Shown here piece by piece: positions 21,468 to 29,578 of a stretch of 40,696 nt of DNA (the first letter of the stretch is position 1; every line of letters starts with the position of its first letter). The notes under the pieces were generated by a model that saw only the letters and a program-made list of their open reading frames with translations, made no database searches and was not told the origin of the DNA. The position numbers and the translations under genes were made by a program. The stretch comes from Vagococcus salmoninarum (GTDB taxonomy: Bacteria > Bacillota > Bacilli > Lactobacillales > Vagococcaceae), in the NCBI RefSeq assembly GCF_003987495.1, contig NZ_NGJU01000024.1, positions 1 to 40,696 on the forward strand, given 5' to 3'.

Positions 21468-23381
21468 TTAATCGCTACTCTCATGGAGTTCTCCTGCATA
21501 CTCATTATATTGTTTCAAAACAAGCGAGCCTTCTTTATTTTCGATGTATTTAATTTTTGTAGTCTCATAAATAAGCTCTATCCATTTACTATAAAAATCT
21601 AAATAAAACGCTCCACCCAGTGATTCATCAAGAGAAAGTAAAAACAATTTTGCATCATTCATTAAATTGTCCGATTCAGACAATATTTTTACTAAGTCCG
21701 ATACACATTGATCAATTACCAAGTTTAACTTCTCTGACCGTTTTTTCAAACTAATATGAGCTTCTTTTTTTATTATATATAAAATATGCGCAAAATATAA
21801 CTGTTCAAAATCTAACCTACTATTCTCAAAATCCGTTAGTTGACATTCCAATAAAACAAAAGGATAGTCGAAATAACTTCTACTTATTTTTTTTATATTC
21901 TCTGGATTTGACATATTAAGTAACCAATATCCTGATAACGAAATTCCTAACCATTTTAACTCATTAACATACTTACTTTTTTTTATCGCTTCCGCTTCTT
22001 TATCTTTACCATAAAGCTCTAAATGAAAAAGCAAGTGTCCTCCGATTGGAAAATGTTGATATTTATCAACATTAGATTCTGACTTAGAAATCGAAATAAC
22101 GTAGATACTGTAAAATAAAGACAGCATGTTTTCTAAATTTATTTTAAAATATCCTTCAACCTCATTGACAGTATCAAGAAATGCTTGAAATATTGATTTT
22201 GCCTCTCTAAGATTATTCGTTCCTTCTGAAAACCAGATAGACTCAAAGTCGTTAATAATAGTATTCATTATATCTAGAAGTTTTATTTTCGTATCGTTAT
22301 TCTCATATATCTGATTTTCTAAACTTTTATTAAAAATGTGAATTAGTGATTTCTTATCTGCATTTTTACGATAAGTTATACAATCAAGTTTTCCACGAAA
22401 AACCTTATCCATATAGTTATTTCCTATTATATCTGTGTTACAAATTATTATTACCTTTACATTATTATTTTCTATTAATTCATTTATAAGTCCTGTTACA
22501 ATATTATATTTTTGTAAATTAAAATTTATAATTTCATTATTTCTTTGTGATAGTATTTTAATAAAAGTGTCTTGTATTTTTTTAAATTCATCATCTACGT
22601 TTTTAAGCTCAGGCTCAGATGAAAGCCCTTTAATCCCTTTAGTAATCTTCTTTCTATCGTAATAGTTTTTTCCATCCAACGATGTAACTATCCCTGATGG
22701 TGTTATTCTTTCAAAATCATCAAAAATAAAAATCGAGTCAGATGATATATTTTGTAAATTATATGTTTTTTTTAAAATGCCAAAAATTGGTAATCCCACC
22801 ACCGGTATATACTGAACCCAATTAAATACAGAATTATCATTTACTTCAATTTGTGTTTCTATCTCTTTTAAAACTAGCTCCCTAGAGTCTAGTCCAAAAC
22901 AAGATATTTTGTAAATTGGGCGCTTATTGAATCTGAAATGTTTATCAAAAAAATCTTCGATAAGGTATGTTTTCCCACTTCCCCATTCTCCAGAAATTAA
23001 ATAGCCTTTGTTAGAAAATTTTCCAGTTGTATCCATTAAATAATTTGAAAGACTTTTCTCAAAAGAAGTTACTGGATTTACTTTTGCTAACTTTTCAAAC
23101 CAAGGTCTGAATAAATAGTGTAATACAAAAATCACAATACAAAAAAAAATAATAATGATCGAAATACTTCTGCTCACAGTATAAATAAATGTATATTTTC
23201 TTATTGAAAAGCCAAATAATAATTTTTGTTCTTCTATGAAACTTAAAATATTGATAATTACTTTTTTAAAAATAGTAATTTCTGTTACCAAAACTATGGC
23301 AACACAGGTCACAAATATTTTTTTTAGTTTGTTTCCATAATTTGAAAACATCTTAGATAAATCTGTATAAACCTTATTCAT
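21468..23381 (-). CDS. KAP-family P-loop NTPase with N-terminal membrane anchor
   Basis: A 637-residue protein. Two hydrophobic segments at about 21-48 and 63-91 anchor it in the membrane, followed by a large cytoplasmic NTPase domain with Walker A GEWGSGKT (131-138) and Walker B IFIFDDFER (217-225), and a helical C-terminal part. Membrane helices with this Walker pair are the hallmark of KAP NTPases, the family of animal Kidins220/ARMS and the plasmid phage-exclusion protein PifA. The gene is strongly AT-rich compared with its housekeeping neighbours, which suggests transfer. No good ribosome site is close to the ATG; GAGGT is about 11 bases away. It is paired with the downstream T5orf172-type gene; a joint defence role is plausible but unproven. 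Confidence 0.85.
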   Translation of the reverse strand: MNKVYTDLSKMFSNYGNKLKKIFVTCVAIVLVTEITIFKKVIINILSFIEEQKLLFGFSIRKYTFIYTVSRSISIIIIFFCIVIFVLHYLFRPWFEKLAKVNPVTSFEKSLSNYLMDTTGKFSNKGYLISGEWGSGKTYLIEDFFDKHFRFNKRPIYKISCFGLDSRELVLKEIETQIEVNDNSVFNWVQYIPVVGLPIFGILKKTYNLQNISSDSIFIFDDFERITPSGIVTSLDGKNYYDRKKITKGIKGLSSEPELKNVDDEFKKIQDTFIKILSQRNNEIINFNLQKYNIVTGLINELIENNNVKVIIICNTDIIGNNYMDKVFRGKLDCITYRKNADKKSLIHIFNKSLENQIYENNDTKIKLLDIMNTIINDFESIWFSEGTNNLREAKSIFQAFLDTVNEVEGYFKINLENMLSLFYSIYVISISKSESNVDKYQHFPIGGHLLFHLELYGKDKEAEAIKKSKYVNELKWLGISLSGYWLLNMSNPENIKKISRSYFDYPFVLLECQLTDFENSRLDFEQLYFAHILYIIKKEAHISLKKRSEKLNLVIDQCVSDLVKILSESDNLMNDAKLFLLSLDESLGGAFYLDFYSKWIELIYETTKIKYIENKEGSLVLKQYNEYAGELHESSD

Positions 23382-23409
23382 TTATGCCATTGACCTCATC
23401 TCTTTTTTT

Positions 23410-23725
23410 TTATAACATCTCACGTACTTTCCCATAGATTACACGCTTTTGCTTATCTACTGAGCTAGCACTACAAGCCAAAGGTTCGTCCCTTATCCTT
23501 TCCCTTTTTCTTGTTAGCCTAAACACCTTTTATTTGCTTATCAAACATCTGCTTAGGCTCATTTTCAGCTGTATCTTTAAACAATTCAATAATTAGATTA
23601 TTTAAAACTGTCGTCCTATATATCACTTTAAAAATCCCGATCAGGAACCTCTAGTATCTAATTTCTCCCTATATCAGATTCATGATATAAGTGACTTCAT
23701 CGTCATTGAGTACTATACAGCCCAT
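23410..23725 (-). pseudogene. Decayed, unrecognised small gene(s) upstream of the KAP NTPase gene
   Basis: On the minus strand one frame from an ATG at 23725 to a TAG at 23519 reads MGCIVLNDDEVTYIMNLI, then two in-frame TAG codons, then a protein-like stretch ending in KDTAENEPKQMFDKQIKGV. A second open stretch in another frame, 23526 to 23410, starts at GTG, overlaps the first stop, and encodes 38 residues including RIRDEPLACSASSV and KQKRVIYGKVREML. Composition looks like real protein, but length and stops point to decay or to very small genes. I recognise no family. The remainder of the gap 23382-23871 holds short inverted repeats (for example 23670-23689) and a possible promoter, TTAAAC-17-TATAAT, just ahead of the ATG. 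Confidence 0.4.
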
Positions 23726-23871
23726 CCTAGTCACAACTATTATATCACTTTCTCCGATATAGTTTAACAACTCTTTTAATTATGGGTGTCTATTATCTTT
23801 TCCACTCAATTTATCCGAAACTGCCTTTGTTACCGCCTATTGCGATTCATCTATTAGGTACACTACAACGC

Positions 23872-23900
23872 AAAAAAGAAGACGAATAAATCCGCCTTCT
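23872..23900 (-). terminator. Rho-independent terminator at the end of the eut operon
   Basis: An 8-bp stem with one G-T pair (23877-23884 with 23893-23900) is followed by six T on the minus strand (23872-23877). It lies about 30 bases after the eutH stop and closes the long eut transcript before the accessory insert. Confidence 0.85.
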
Positions 23901-23928
23901 ACCTTAACAACTTCTTATATTATCAATC

Positions 23929-25014
23929 CTAAACCTTCCGATCAATCTTCCGGGTAATTAAAATCGCCACCCAGACAGCAGTAATCCCACCGACTAACTT
24001 ACCAGCGATCATCGGGACAATCATCTCTCTGGCAACCCCAGCGGTAAAGCCTAAGTGATCACCTAAGACAAAGGCTGCCGAAACGGCGAAGGCAATGTTA
24101 ATAATCTTCCCACGTTCGTCCATTTTTTTCAGCATTTGAAACATCGGAATACTATTAGCTAGTGTCGCGACGAGTCCCGCGGCAGCAATTTCGTTAATAC
24201 CTAAAATTTTACCAAGACTTAACAAAGGTTTTTTGGCTACGCGAGTAATTAGCTCAACTAAGACAAAGGCGCCTGATAAGGTTAAGGCAATTTCTCCGAC
24301 AATTTCTAGCCCTTCCGTTACTGGGGTTGTGCCAGGAATTAAGGTAATCCCGACTAGTAGTTCTAAGGCTCCCACAATCAAGCCAAATATTGCCACTACG
24401 ACGACACCTTTACCAAAGATAGTAAAGCCTTTAATCATCTGATTAGGAATAAACCATAAGCCTAACATAATTAAGACAGAAACTAAGACAATCGGAATTA
24501 AGTTCGTCAAAATCATAGTTAAATCAAAGCCTGCCACTACACCACCGACAAATGTTCCTAAAGGAATCGTAATCATCCCTGAAAGAATCCCTTTAGCTAA
24601 ATAAGGTTGGTCACTTTTATCAATAATGCCTAAAGCCACAGGAATCGTAAAAACAATCGTCGGTCCCATCATCGCTCCGAGAATCGTCCCGGCAAAAAGA
24701 CCAGCTTCTGGCGTTAAACTCATTTCCATCGCTAAAGGAAACCCACCCATATCATTGGCTAAAATCGTTGTGGCAAACATCGCTGGATCAGCATTTAACA
24801 TTGTATAGATGGGAACGATGACTGGTTCTAAAATAATTGCTAAAATCGGGGCTAGAGTAATAATTCCCACCATCGATAAGGCTAAGGCACCCATGGCCAT
24901 TAATCCTGCTTCAAACTGACTGCCGAGTTTCAAAGGTCCGCCTAATGCATAATCAATGCCACCAACAATTAACATTAGGACAATGCCATACATCACTAAT
25001 TCGTTAATGTTCAT
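23929..25014 (-). CDS. eutH: Ethanolamine transporter EutH
   Basis: EutH is a cytoplasmic membrane protein that lets ethanolamine enter the cell, needed mainly when the external concentration is low or the pH acidic. The 361-residue protein has about ten hydrophobic segments and the family's glycine-rich MGGFPLAMEMSL, GAMMGPTIVFTIPVALG and GDHLGFTAGVAREM segments. TGGAGG lies before the ATG. It is the last gene of the main eut unit, directly before the terminator. Length and motifs look complete. Confidence 0.95.
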   Translation of the reverse strand: MNINELVMYGIVLMLIVGGIDYALGGPLKLGSQFEAGLMAMGALALSMVGIITLAPILAIILEPVIVPIYTMLNADPAMFATTILANDMGGFPLAMEMSLTPEAGLFAGTILGAMMGPTIVFTIPVALGIIDKSDQPYLAKGILSGMITIPLGTFVGGVVAGFDLTMILTNLIPIVLVSVLIMLGLWFIPNQMIKGFTIFGKGVVVVAIFGLIVGALELLVGITLIPGTTPVTEGLEIVGEIALTLSGAFVLVELITRVAKKPLLSLGKILGINEIAAAGLVATLANSIPMFQMLKKMDERGKIINIAFAVSAAFVLGDHLGFTAGVAREMIVPMIAGKLVGGITAVWVAILITRKIDRKV

Positions 25015-25057
25015 TTCATTACCTCCATTTTTAACTTGTTCATTACAGCTTTTTTAC

Positions 25058-25318
25058 TTAACTTTCCAGATCGATAATGCCGACAATCAAGGCATCAATC
25101 GGAACATTCCCTTTAGCTAAACCAACTCTCGCACTGTTACCGACTGTGACTAAGACACGGTCACCTAGGCCTGCTCCAATATTATCTACAGCAACTAACC
25201 TTTGTGTTCCAGTTCTTCCCTCACTACTTTCAATGTCAACTAATAAAAACTTTAAACTATGGAGCTGATCGTGTTTGCGAGTTGCCCAGAGCTTATCGAC
25301 TACTTTTCCAACTAACAT
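25058..25318 (-). CDS. eutN: EutN/CcmL-type microcompartment vertex protein
   Basis: An 86-residue protein of the EutN/CcmL family, whose pentamers close the vertices of bacterial microcompartments. It begins MLVGKVVDKLWATRK, typical of the family's first strand, and contains VAVDNIGAGLGDRVLVTVGNSA, the conserved loop facing the pore. It lies 10 bases after the upstream conserved gene and 43 before eutH, inside the eut operon, which fixes its assignment to the ethanolamine compartment. Confidence 0.93.
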   Translation of the reverse strand: MLVGKVVDKLWATRKHDQLHSLKFLLVDIESSEGRTGTQRLVAVDNIGAGLGDRVLVTVGNSARVGLAKGNVPIDALIVGIIDLES

Positions 25319-25327
25319 CCTGATCCC

Positions 25328-25927
25328 TCATTTCTGATTCCTGTTTAAACGGTGATAATCGGCGATTAACTCCCGGGCCAAAGGAGTGACAATTCGCTGA
25401 GGTTCGCCTTCAAAATTAACATTCCCTTTTTTTAACTGCTCTTGGACTTTTGCCGCCGTTAAGACGTTAGCTTCCTTAGGCACTTTAGTTTCTTTTAAGA
25501 AAATCACACCAAAAGCTTCCAAATTAGCTTCCCATTTACGAATTTTTTGTTGCAACTTAAAGGGGGCTGCCCCTAACTGTTGCCGGTATTGACAGCCTTT
25601 GCGACTAACAAATACAGGGTTTTTCGACCACAAATGGGAAATAATTAGCTCTTCTTGCCAATCTTGTGGAGCTAAGTTTGCCACTCGACTAAGTCTCCCA
25701 AAAGTCAATTCAGTCAAACAAAGTCCGTGGCTAGGGCCGCCTTTAGAACTTAGCTGAAAGCCTCTGCCTTTTAGATCCTTAGTAATTGCTAGTTCCTCCT
25801 TGCCAAGGAGTTGCAACGGAATTAATGATGACTCTTTAGCTTTGACTTTTGCCAGTCTTCCTTCTTTTGCCAAAATATCGAGAATTTCAAAGAGGAGCAT
25901 CTCTCGTAAGTCTTCAAAATTAGTCAT
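25328..25927 (-). CDS. Conserved eut-locus protein of unknown function (TIGR02536-like)
   Basis: A soluble protein of 199 residues with no signal peptide or membrane segment. I believe it matches the uncharacterised family found in ethanolamine loci of Enterococcus, Listeria and clostridia between eutD/pduL and eutN (TIGR02536, recalled rather than searched). The N-terminal 35 residues form an acidic amphipathic helix, the middle contains GGPSHGLCLTELTFGRLSRVA, and the C-terminus reads RIVTPLARELIADYHR. The ATG at 25927 fits the AGGTGAG ribosome site better than the GTG three codons earlier, which overlaps the pduL stop. Conserved position suggests a role in compartment function or enzyme maintenance, but nothing shows which. 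Confidence 0.7.
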   Translation of the reverse strand: MTNFEDLREMLLFEILDILAKEGRLAKVKAKESSLIPLQLLGKEELAITKDLKGRGFQLSSKGGPSHGLCLTELTFGRLSRVANLAPQDWQEELIISHLWSKNPVFVSRKGCQYRQQLGAAPFKLQQKIRKWEANLEAFGVIFLKETKVPKEANVLTAAKVQEQLKKGNVNFEGEPQRIVTPLARELIADYHRLNRNQK

Positions 25928-25932
25928 CTTTC

Positions 25933-26565
25933 TCACCTACTTGGCAAAACAGTGCCTAGATCGCCTGGTTCAAAACCACAGGCATTCGCCTCATCATAAT
26001 CAATATGCAAGACACTTCTGAACTGAGAACTTACCCGAACCTGCACGTCTTCAAAAATCACCGGTCGCTGACTTGCCATTTTAACTCGTACCTTCTGGCC
26101 CGTCAGGAGTTGATGTTGCTGGGCATCTTCTGCCGAAACATGAAGATGGCGTTGAGCAATAATCACCCCTTGAGGTAGACTAACTACCTTTTCCCCTACA
26201 GCAATAATAATTCCTGGAGTATTGGCTAAATCACCACTTAGTTTTACTGGTAACCTTAAGCCTAGTTTAAGAGCGTCTGTCTTCGATAACTCGACTTGGC
26301 TTTGTTCCCGAGGTGGGCCTAAGATTGCCACATTTTCCAAGACCCCTTTCGGACCGATTAGACTGACTCGTTCTCGGTAACGGTATTGACCAGGTTGAGA
26401 TAACTCTTGGACAGGTGTTAATTGGTAATCTTTACTAAACAGTTCATCAATGGTCTTTTGACTAAGATGGACATGTCGGCCACTGGCTTCAACTTTAATC
26501 TGCCAAGTCCTTTTAACTTGTTGGACTAATTGGCTGACTAGTTCATCAAATAGTTGCTCTGTCAT
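25933..26565 (-). CDS. eutD: PduL-type phosphotransacylase (EutD function)
   Basis: It converts acetyl-CoA and phosphate to acetyl phosphate and CoA inside the compartment, recycling CoA for EutE. The 210-residue protein is the PduL fold, unrelated to Pta: the zinc-binding histidine motifs GRHVHLS (29-35) and AQRHLHVS, plus HIDYDEANACG near the C-terminus, are all present. The first 20 residues form an amphipathic helix of the kind that targets enzymes to shells. Firmicutes eut loci often call this gene eutD or pduL. It lies 74 bases after eutM with a strong hairpin in the gap. Confidence 0.92.
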   Translation of the reverse strand: MTEQLFDELVSQLVQQVKRTWQIKVEASGRHVHLSQKTIDELFSKDYQLTPVQELSQPGQYRYRERVSLIGPKGVLENVAILGPPREQSQVELSKTDALKLGLRLPVKLSGDLANTPGIIIAVGEKVVSLPQGVIIAQRHLHVSAEDAQQHQLLTGQKVRVKMASQRPVIFEDVQVRVSSQFRSVLHIDYDEANACGFEPGDLGTVLPSR

Positions 26566-26596
26566 CTTTCCCCCGCCTTTCCCAAACCTTTTTATA

Positions 26597-26636
26597 AGAG
26601 AAAGAGGTCAGTCCAGTTGAACGACCTCTCTTCTCT
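26597..26636 (-). other. Intra-operon hairpin between eutM and pduL
   Basis: The arms 26597-26609 and 26623-26636 pair over 13 bases with one bulged base, closing an apical region of 13 bases. Only a poor T run follows (TTATAAAAAGG in the transcript), so it is more likely an mRNA processing or stability element than a terminator. The apical part lacks a hexaloop with the A1/G4 pattern expected for EutV binding. Confidence 0.6.
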
Positions 26637-26639
26637 AAG

Positions 26640-26918
26640 CTATTTCGTTTTCGGTAAAATTTCATCGACTTCAGAATGGGGTCTTGGAATAACGTGAACT
26701 GATAATAAGTTACCTACCCGTTCAGCAGCTGCCGCCCCAGCATCTGTTGCAGCTTTAACAGCCCCAACATCCCCACGTACCATGACTGTCACTAACCCGC
26801 CACCGACATGTTCTTTCCCAATCAACGTCACATTGGCCGCTTTAACCATGGCATCGGCTGCTTCAATCGCTCCGACTAATCCTTTTGTTTCAATCATTCC
26901 TAATGCATTGGCATTCAT
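26640..26918 (-). CDS. eutM: Hexameric BMC shell protein EutM
   Basis: A single-BMC-domain protein of 92 residues whose hexamers tile the microcompartment facets. It shows the canonical [19 protein letters not shown] start (6-24), [23 protein letters not shown], and the helix [17 protein letters not shown], with VHVIPRPH in the last strand. TAGGAGG precedes the ATG. It follows eutE by 32 bases. This is the best match in the locus to EutM/PduA and probably the most abundant shell component. Confidence 0.95.
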   Translation of the reverse strand: MNANALGMIETKGLVGAIEAADAMVKAANVTLIGKEHVGGGLVTVMVRGDVGAVKAATDAGAAAAERVGNLLSVHVIPRPHSEVDEILPKTK

Positions 26919-26950
26919 TTATTTTCCTCCTAATATGATGTTCTTGATTT

Positions 26951-28441
26951 TTACAACTTAGCTAAGACTGCTTTGACAATTTTGTTAATAATTTCTTCAC
27001 TAATTTCCGGCGTTAGTTCTTTAACTGGGCCTTCTTCCATGATTTCTTCAATAGTTTCACTGGCCATTAAGTCCCCTTGTTCAACTAAGCCATATGCCAC
27101 TCGCCGCCGATTAAACAAATGTTCTGGGCCGATGTTGTCACTGCTCGAACTGCCACCTACTGCCCCACAACCTAAAGTCATAGCCGGCATTAATGCCGTT
27201 GTCCCACCAACTGCGCCTAAAGCACTACCGGCATTGACGATAATTCTAGAAACAGGCATTTTCAAACTAAACTTCTTAACCACTTCTGGCTGTTCCGAAT
27301 GAATCGCCATCGTATGACCTTGCCCTTGGAAAGTTAGTAACTTAAAAGCTAACTCACTCGCCGCCTCTTCATCAGAGACAGTATAAAAGGCTAAGATAGG
27401 TGCTAACTTTTCCCGAGAGAAAGTAAACTCCCAACCAACATCACTTTCTTCCACCATTAAAACTTTTGTCCCTAGTGGTAACGTAATATTAGCCAGTTCA
27501 GCAATTTTCAAGGCAGATTGACCGATGACTTGCCGGTTGAAATGACCTTCCTCGTTAACTAAAAGATTCCGTAAACGTTGGCTTTCATTGCTACTTAAAA
27601 AATAACCTCCTTGCCGTTCGAAAGCTTTAATGACTGTAACTTTACTGCTTTCTTCAACGATGACTGATTGTTCTGAAGAACATAGTAAACTATTGTCAAA
27701 GGTTTTCGAGGCAATAATCCGTTCGACAGCTAAGGCGATATTCGCTGACTTTTCAATAAAAGCGGGACTATTCCCTGGGCCGACACCAATCGCTGGGTTC
27801 CCAGAAGAATAAGCAGCTTTCACCATGCCAGCACTACCTGTGGCTAAAATCAATTTAGTTAAGTCATGATTCATCAAAGTGGAAGTACTTGCTAACGTGG
27901 GCTTCGTTAAAACACTAATACTATTTGGTGGCCCCCCTGCTGAAGCGATCGCTTGACGTAAAATTTTAACTGTCGCAATCACGCAGTTCACTCCTTGAGG
28001 ATGGGGGGAAAAGACGATACTATTCCCACTTTTCAAAGCAATTAACGTTTTATAAATGACTGTCGATGTTGGATTAGTGACTGGTACTAAGGCTGCGATC
28101 ACACCAACTGGCACTGCGATTTCAGCGACTTTTTTTTCCTCGTCAACAGCAATCTGACCGACCGTTGGCAACTCGCTAATCTCAGCAAGTAAATCTTTCG
28201 AAGCAAAGGTATTTTTAATAACTTTATCTTGCCAACGGCCGTAATTCGTTTCTTCCTGGGCTAACTTAGCTAATTTCACCCGGTTGTCATAGGCAGCGTG
28301 ACTGACAGTTTTACAAATTCGATCAATTTTGTCTTGAGAATACGTTCCTAATTCCGCCTGGGCCAGCTTAGCTTGTTCTAACAGTTCAGTAACAACTTGC
28401 TCTTCAGCACCTTGGGCTCTTTGAGTAACCTCACTACTCAC
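26951..28441 (-). CDS. eutE: CoA-acylating acetaldehyde dehydrogenase EutE
   Basis: EutE oxidises acetaldehyde to acetyl-CoA with NAD+ inside the compartment. The 496-residue aldehyde-dehydrogenase fold carries the catalytic cysteine in LLCSSEQSVI (Cys254) and the cofactor-site segments PVTNPTSTVIYK and GVGPGNSPAFIE. The start is a GTG with GGAGG eight bases upstream. The N-terminal 20 to 30 residues are helical and separated from the catalytic domain, consistent with an encapsulation peptide. The C-terminus also carries a short helix after an acidic linker. It lies between the eutK-like shell gene and eutM. Confidence 0.95.
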   Translation of the reverse strand: MSSEVTQRAQGAEEQVVTELLEQAKLAQAELGTYSQDKIDRICKTVSHAAYDNRVKLAKLAQEETNYGRWQDKVIKNTFASKDLLAEISELPTVGQIAVDEEKKVAEIAVPVGVIAALVPVTNPTSTVIYKTLIALKSGNSIVFSPHPQGVNCVIATVKILRQAIASAGGPPNSISVLTKPTLASTSTLMNHDLTKLILATGSAGMVKAAYSSGNPAIGVGPGNSPAFIEKSANIALAVERIIASKTFDNSLLCSSEQSVIVEESSKVTVIKAFERQGGYFLSSNESQRLRNLLVNEEGHFNRQVIGQSALKIAELANITLPLGTKVLMVEESDVGWEFTFSREKLAPILAFYTVSDEEAASELAFKLLTFQGQGHTMAIHSEQPEVVKKFSLKMPVSRIIVNAGSALGAVGGTTALMPAMTLGCGAVGGSSSSDNIGPEHLFNRRRVAYGLVEQGDLMASETIEEIMEEGPVKELTPEISEEIINKIVKAVLAKL

Positions 28442-28453
28442 TTGTCATTCCTC

Positions 28454-28867
28454 CTATCTTTTGCTCTTTTTTTTACTAGCTTTTGATGGACTAGACTGAC
28501 TTTCCGCTGGTTCAACTGCAACGGTTTGGCTGTCTTCGGCTGTTTTAAAGTTAACAGCTTCTGGCAATTTTTTGACCTTTTTCTTAACTAAAGGTTCTTG
28601 CCAAAGCATGGCTTTCGCTTCATTCGCAACTCGAGGAATCACGTGACTACTAATTAAGCAGCCTAACTCTTCCGCCAGCCCTGCTCCAGCTGCCACAGCG
28701 ACTTTGACCGCACCAACATCACCGCTTAATTGAATCGTCGTTAATCCACCTTGAATTTTTTCGGCATTCAGTAACTCGACATTGGCGGTTTTCAAAGCCG
28801 TATCGGCGACGACAACTGCTCCTAAAAAACCACGAACTTCTATTAAACCGAGGGCTTGATTATCCAA
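28454..28867 (-). CDS. eutK: BMC shell protein with basic C-terminal tail (EutK-like)
   Basis: Residues 1-90 form one BMC domain, starting LGLIEVRGFLGAVVVADTAL and including GGLTTIQLSGDVGAVKVA. Residues 91-137 form an extension with two Lys-rich patches, KKKVKK and a final KASKKKSKR, linked by an acidic and serine-rich stretch. E. coli EutK also has a BMC domain plus a C-terminal extension, a helix-turn-helix suspected to bind nucleic acid; here the tail looks disordered rather than folded. The start is TTG with GGAGG six bases upstream. It sits between eutL and eutE. Confidence 0.8.
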   Translation of the reverse strand: MDNQALGLIEVRGFLGAVVVADTALKTANVELLNAEKIQGGLTTIQLSGDVGAVKVAVAAGAGLAEELGCLISSHVIPRVANEAKAMLWQEPLVKKKVKKLPEAVNFKTAEDSQTVAVEPAESQSSPSKASKKKSKR

Positions 28868-28921
28868 ATAATAACCTCCTTGTTTTTTGACTTTAATAAT
28901 AACTCTCGACTACGAAACTAA

Positions 28922-29578
28922 TTAAAAGCTCAGAGGTCGGCTAGCAACTTCCTTAACTCCTTGGGCGAAAGCCTCACAAGCCACTTGGCAGGCACTTTGA
29001 CTGCCAGTTAATAAGCCGCCACCAAAATTCGTCTCCGATGGTGGACCGTAAAAACTAACTAATTTAACATCTGCTGCTTTGAGGGCCACATCTAAGGCGT
29101 AAATACTTTCTAAAGGTGGGGCAATTAAATACGCTAACGGTTGCCCTTCTGGAATCTGGGCTAACTCAGCTAAATAAGGGCCACTGCGAGAAATTAGTTG
29201 GGCGTAGTAAGGAATACTATCATCTTCATTGGCACTAATGAAGCCAGTACTTTGACTAACTGACTGCTGGATAATCTCTAAACCACTTTTAACTTCTGCT
29301 GGTGTCGGGCCGGCAATAATTCCAATAACTTCCCCGGCTAGTTTAGTTGAAGCGTTCCCTGCCCCGGCATAGAGACTTTTAGCATACACAACGACAACAT
29401 CTGTTTTTTTCGTCGCCTCATCTAAAGCAACGTACAACACATCGTCACAATCCGCAGTGACTAACCCAAAACTTTGATGCTCTTGAGTCTTAAGGTTAAA
29501 AGCTTCAAGCAACCCTTCGTCACCTTTAGCAATCAACTTTAAACTTAAAATTTTCGCTCCTAATGGATCATTCAACAT
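28922..29578 (-). CDS. eutL: Tandem-BMC shell protein EutL
   Basis: A 218-residue protein with two permuted BMC domains that forms trimers with a gated pore, thought to pass larger molecules or cofactors. It has the typical start [19 protein letters not shown], the [24 protein letters not shown] segment spanning the first domain, and [18 protein letters not shown] in the second. It overlaps the end of eutC by 11 bases, so the two are translationally coupled. Confidence 0.95.
   Translation of the reverse strand: MLNDPLGAKILSLKLIAKGDEGLLEAFNLKTQEHQSFGLVTADCDDVLYVALDEATKKTDVVVVYAKSLYAGAGNASTKLAGEVIGIIAGPTPAEVKSGLEIIQQSVSQSTGFISANEDDSIPYYAQLISRSGPYLAELAQIPEGQPLAYLIAPPLESIYALDVALKAADVKLVSFYGPPSETNFGGGLLTGSQSACQVACEAFAQGVKEVASRPLSF

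Noticed and set aside
23519-23725. TAG recoding (stop-codon read-through) in the relic frame
   Set aside because: No other gene in the window uses TAG internally, and several end at TAG normally, so decay is simpler than recoding.
26597-26636. eutM-pduL hairpin as another EutV binding site
   Set aside because: It has no six-base loop with A1 and G4 closed by a stem, and no overlapping proper terminator.
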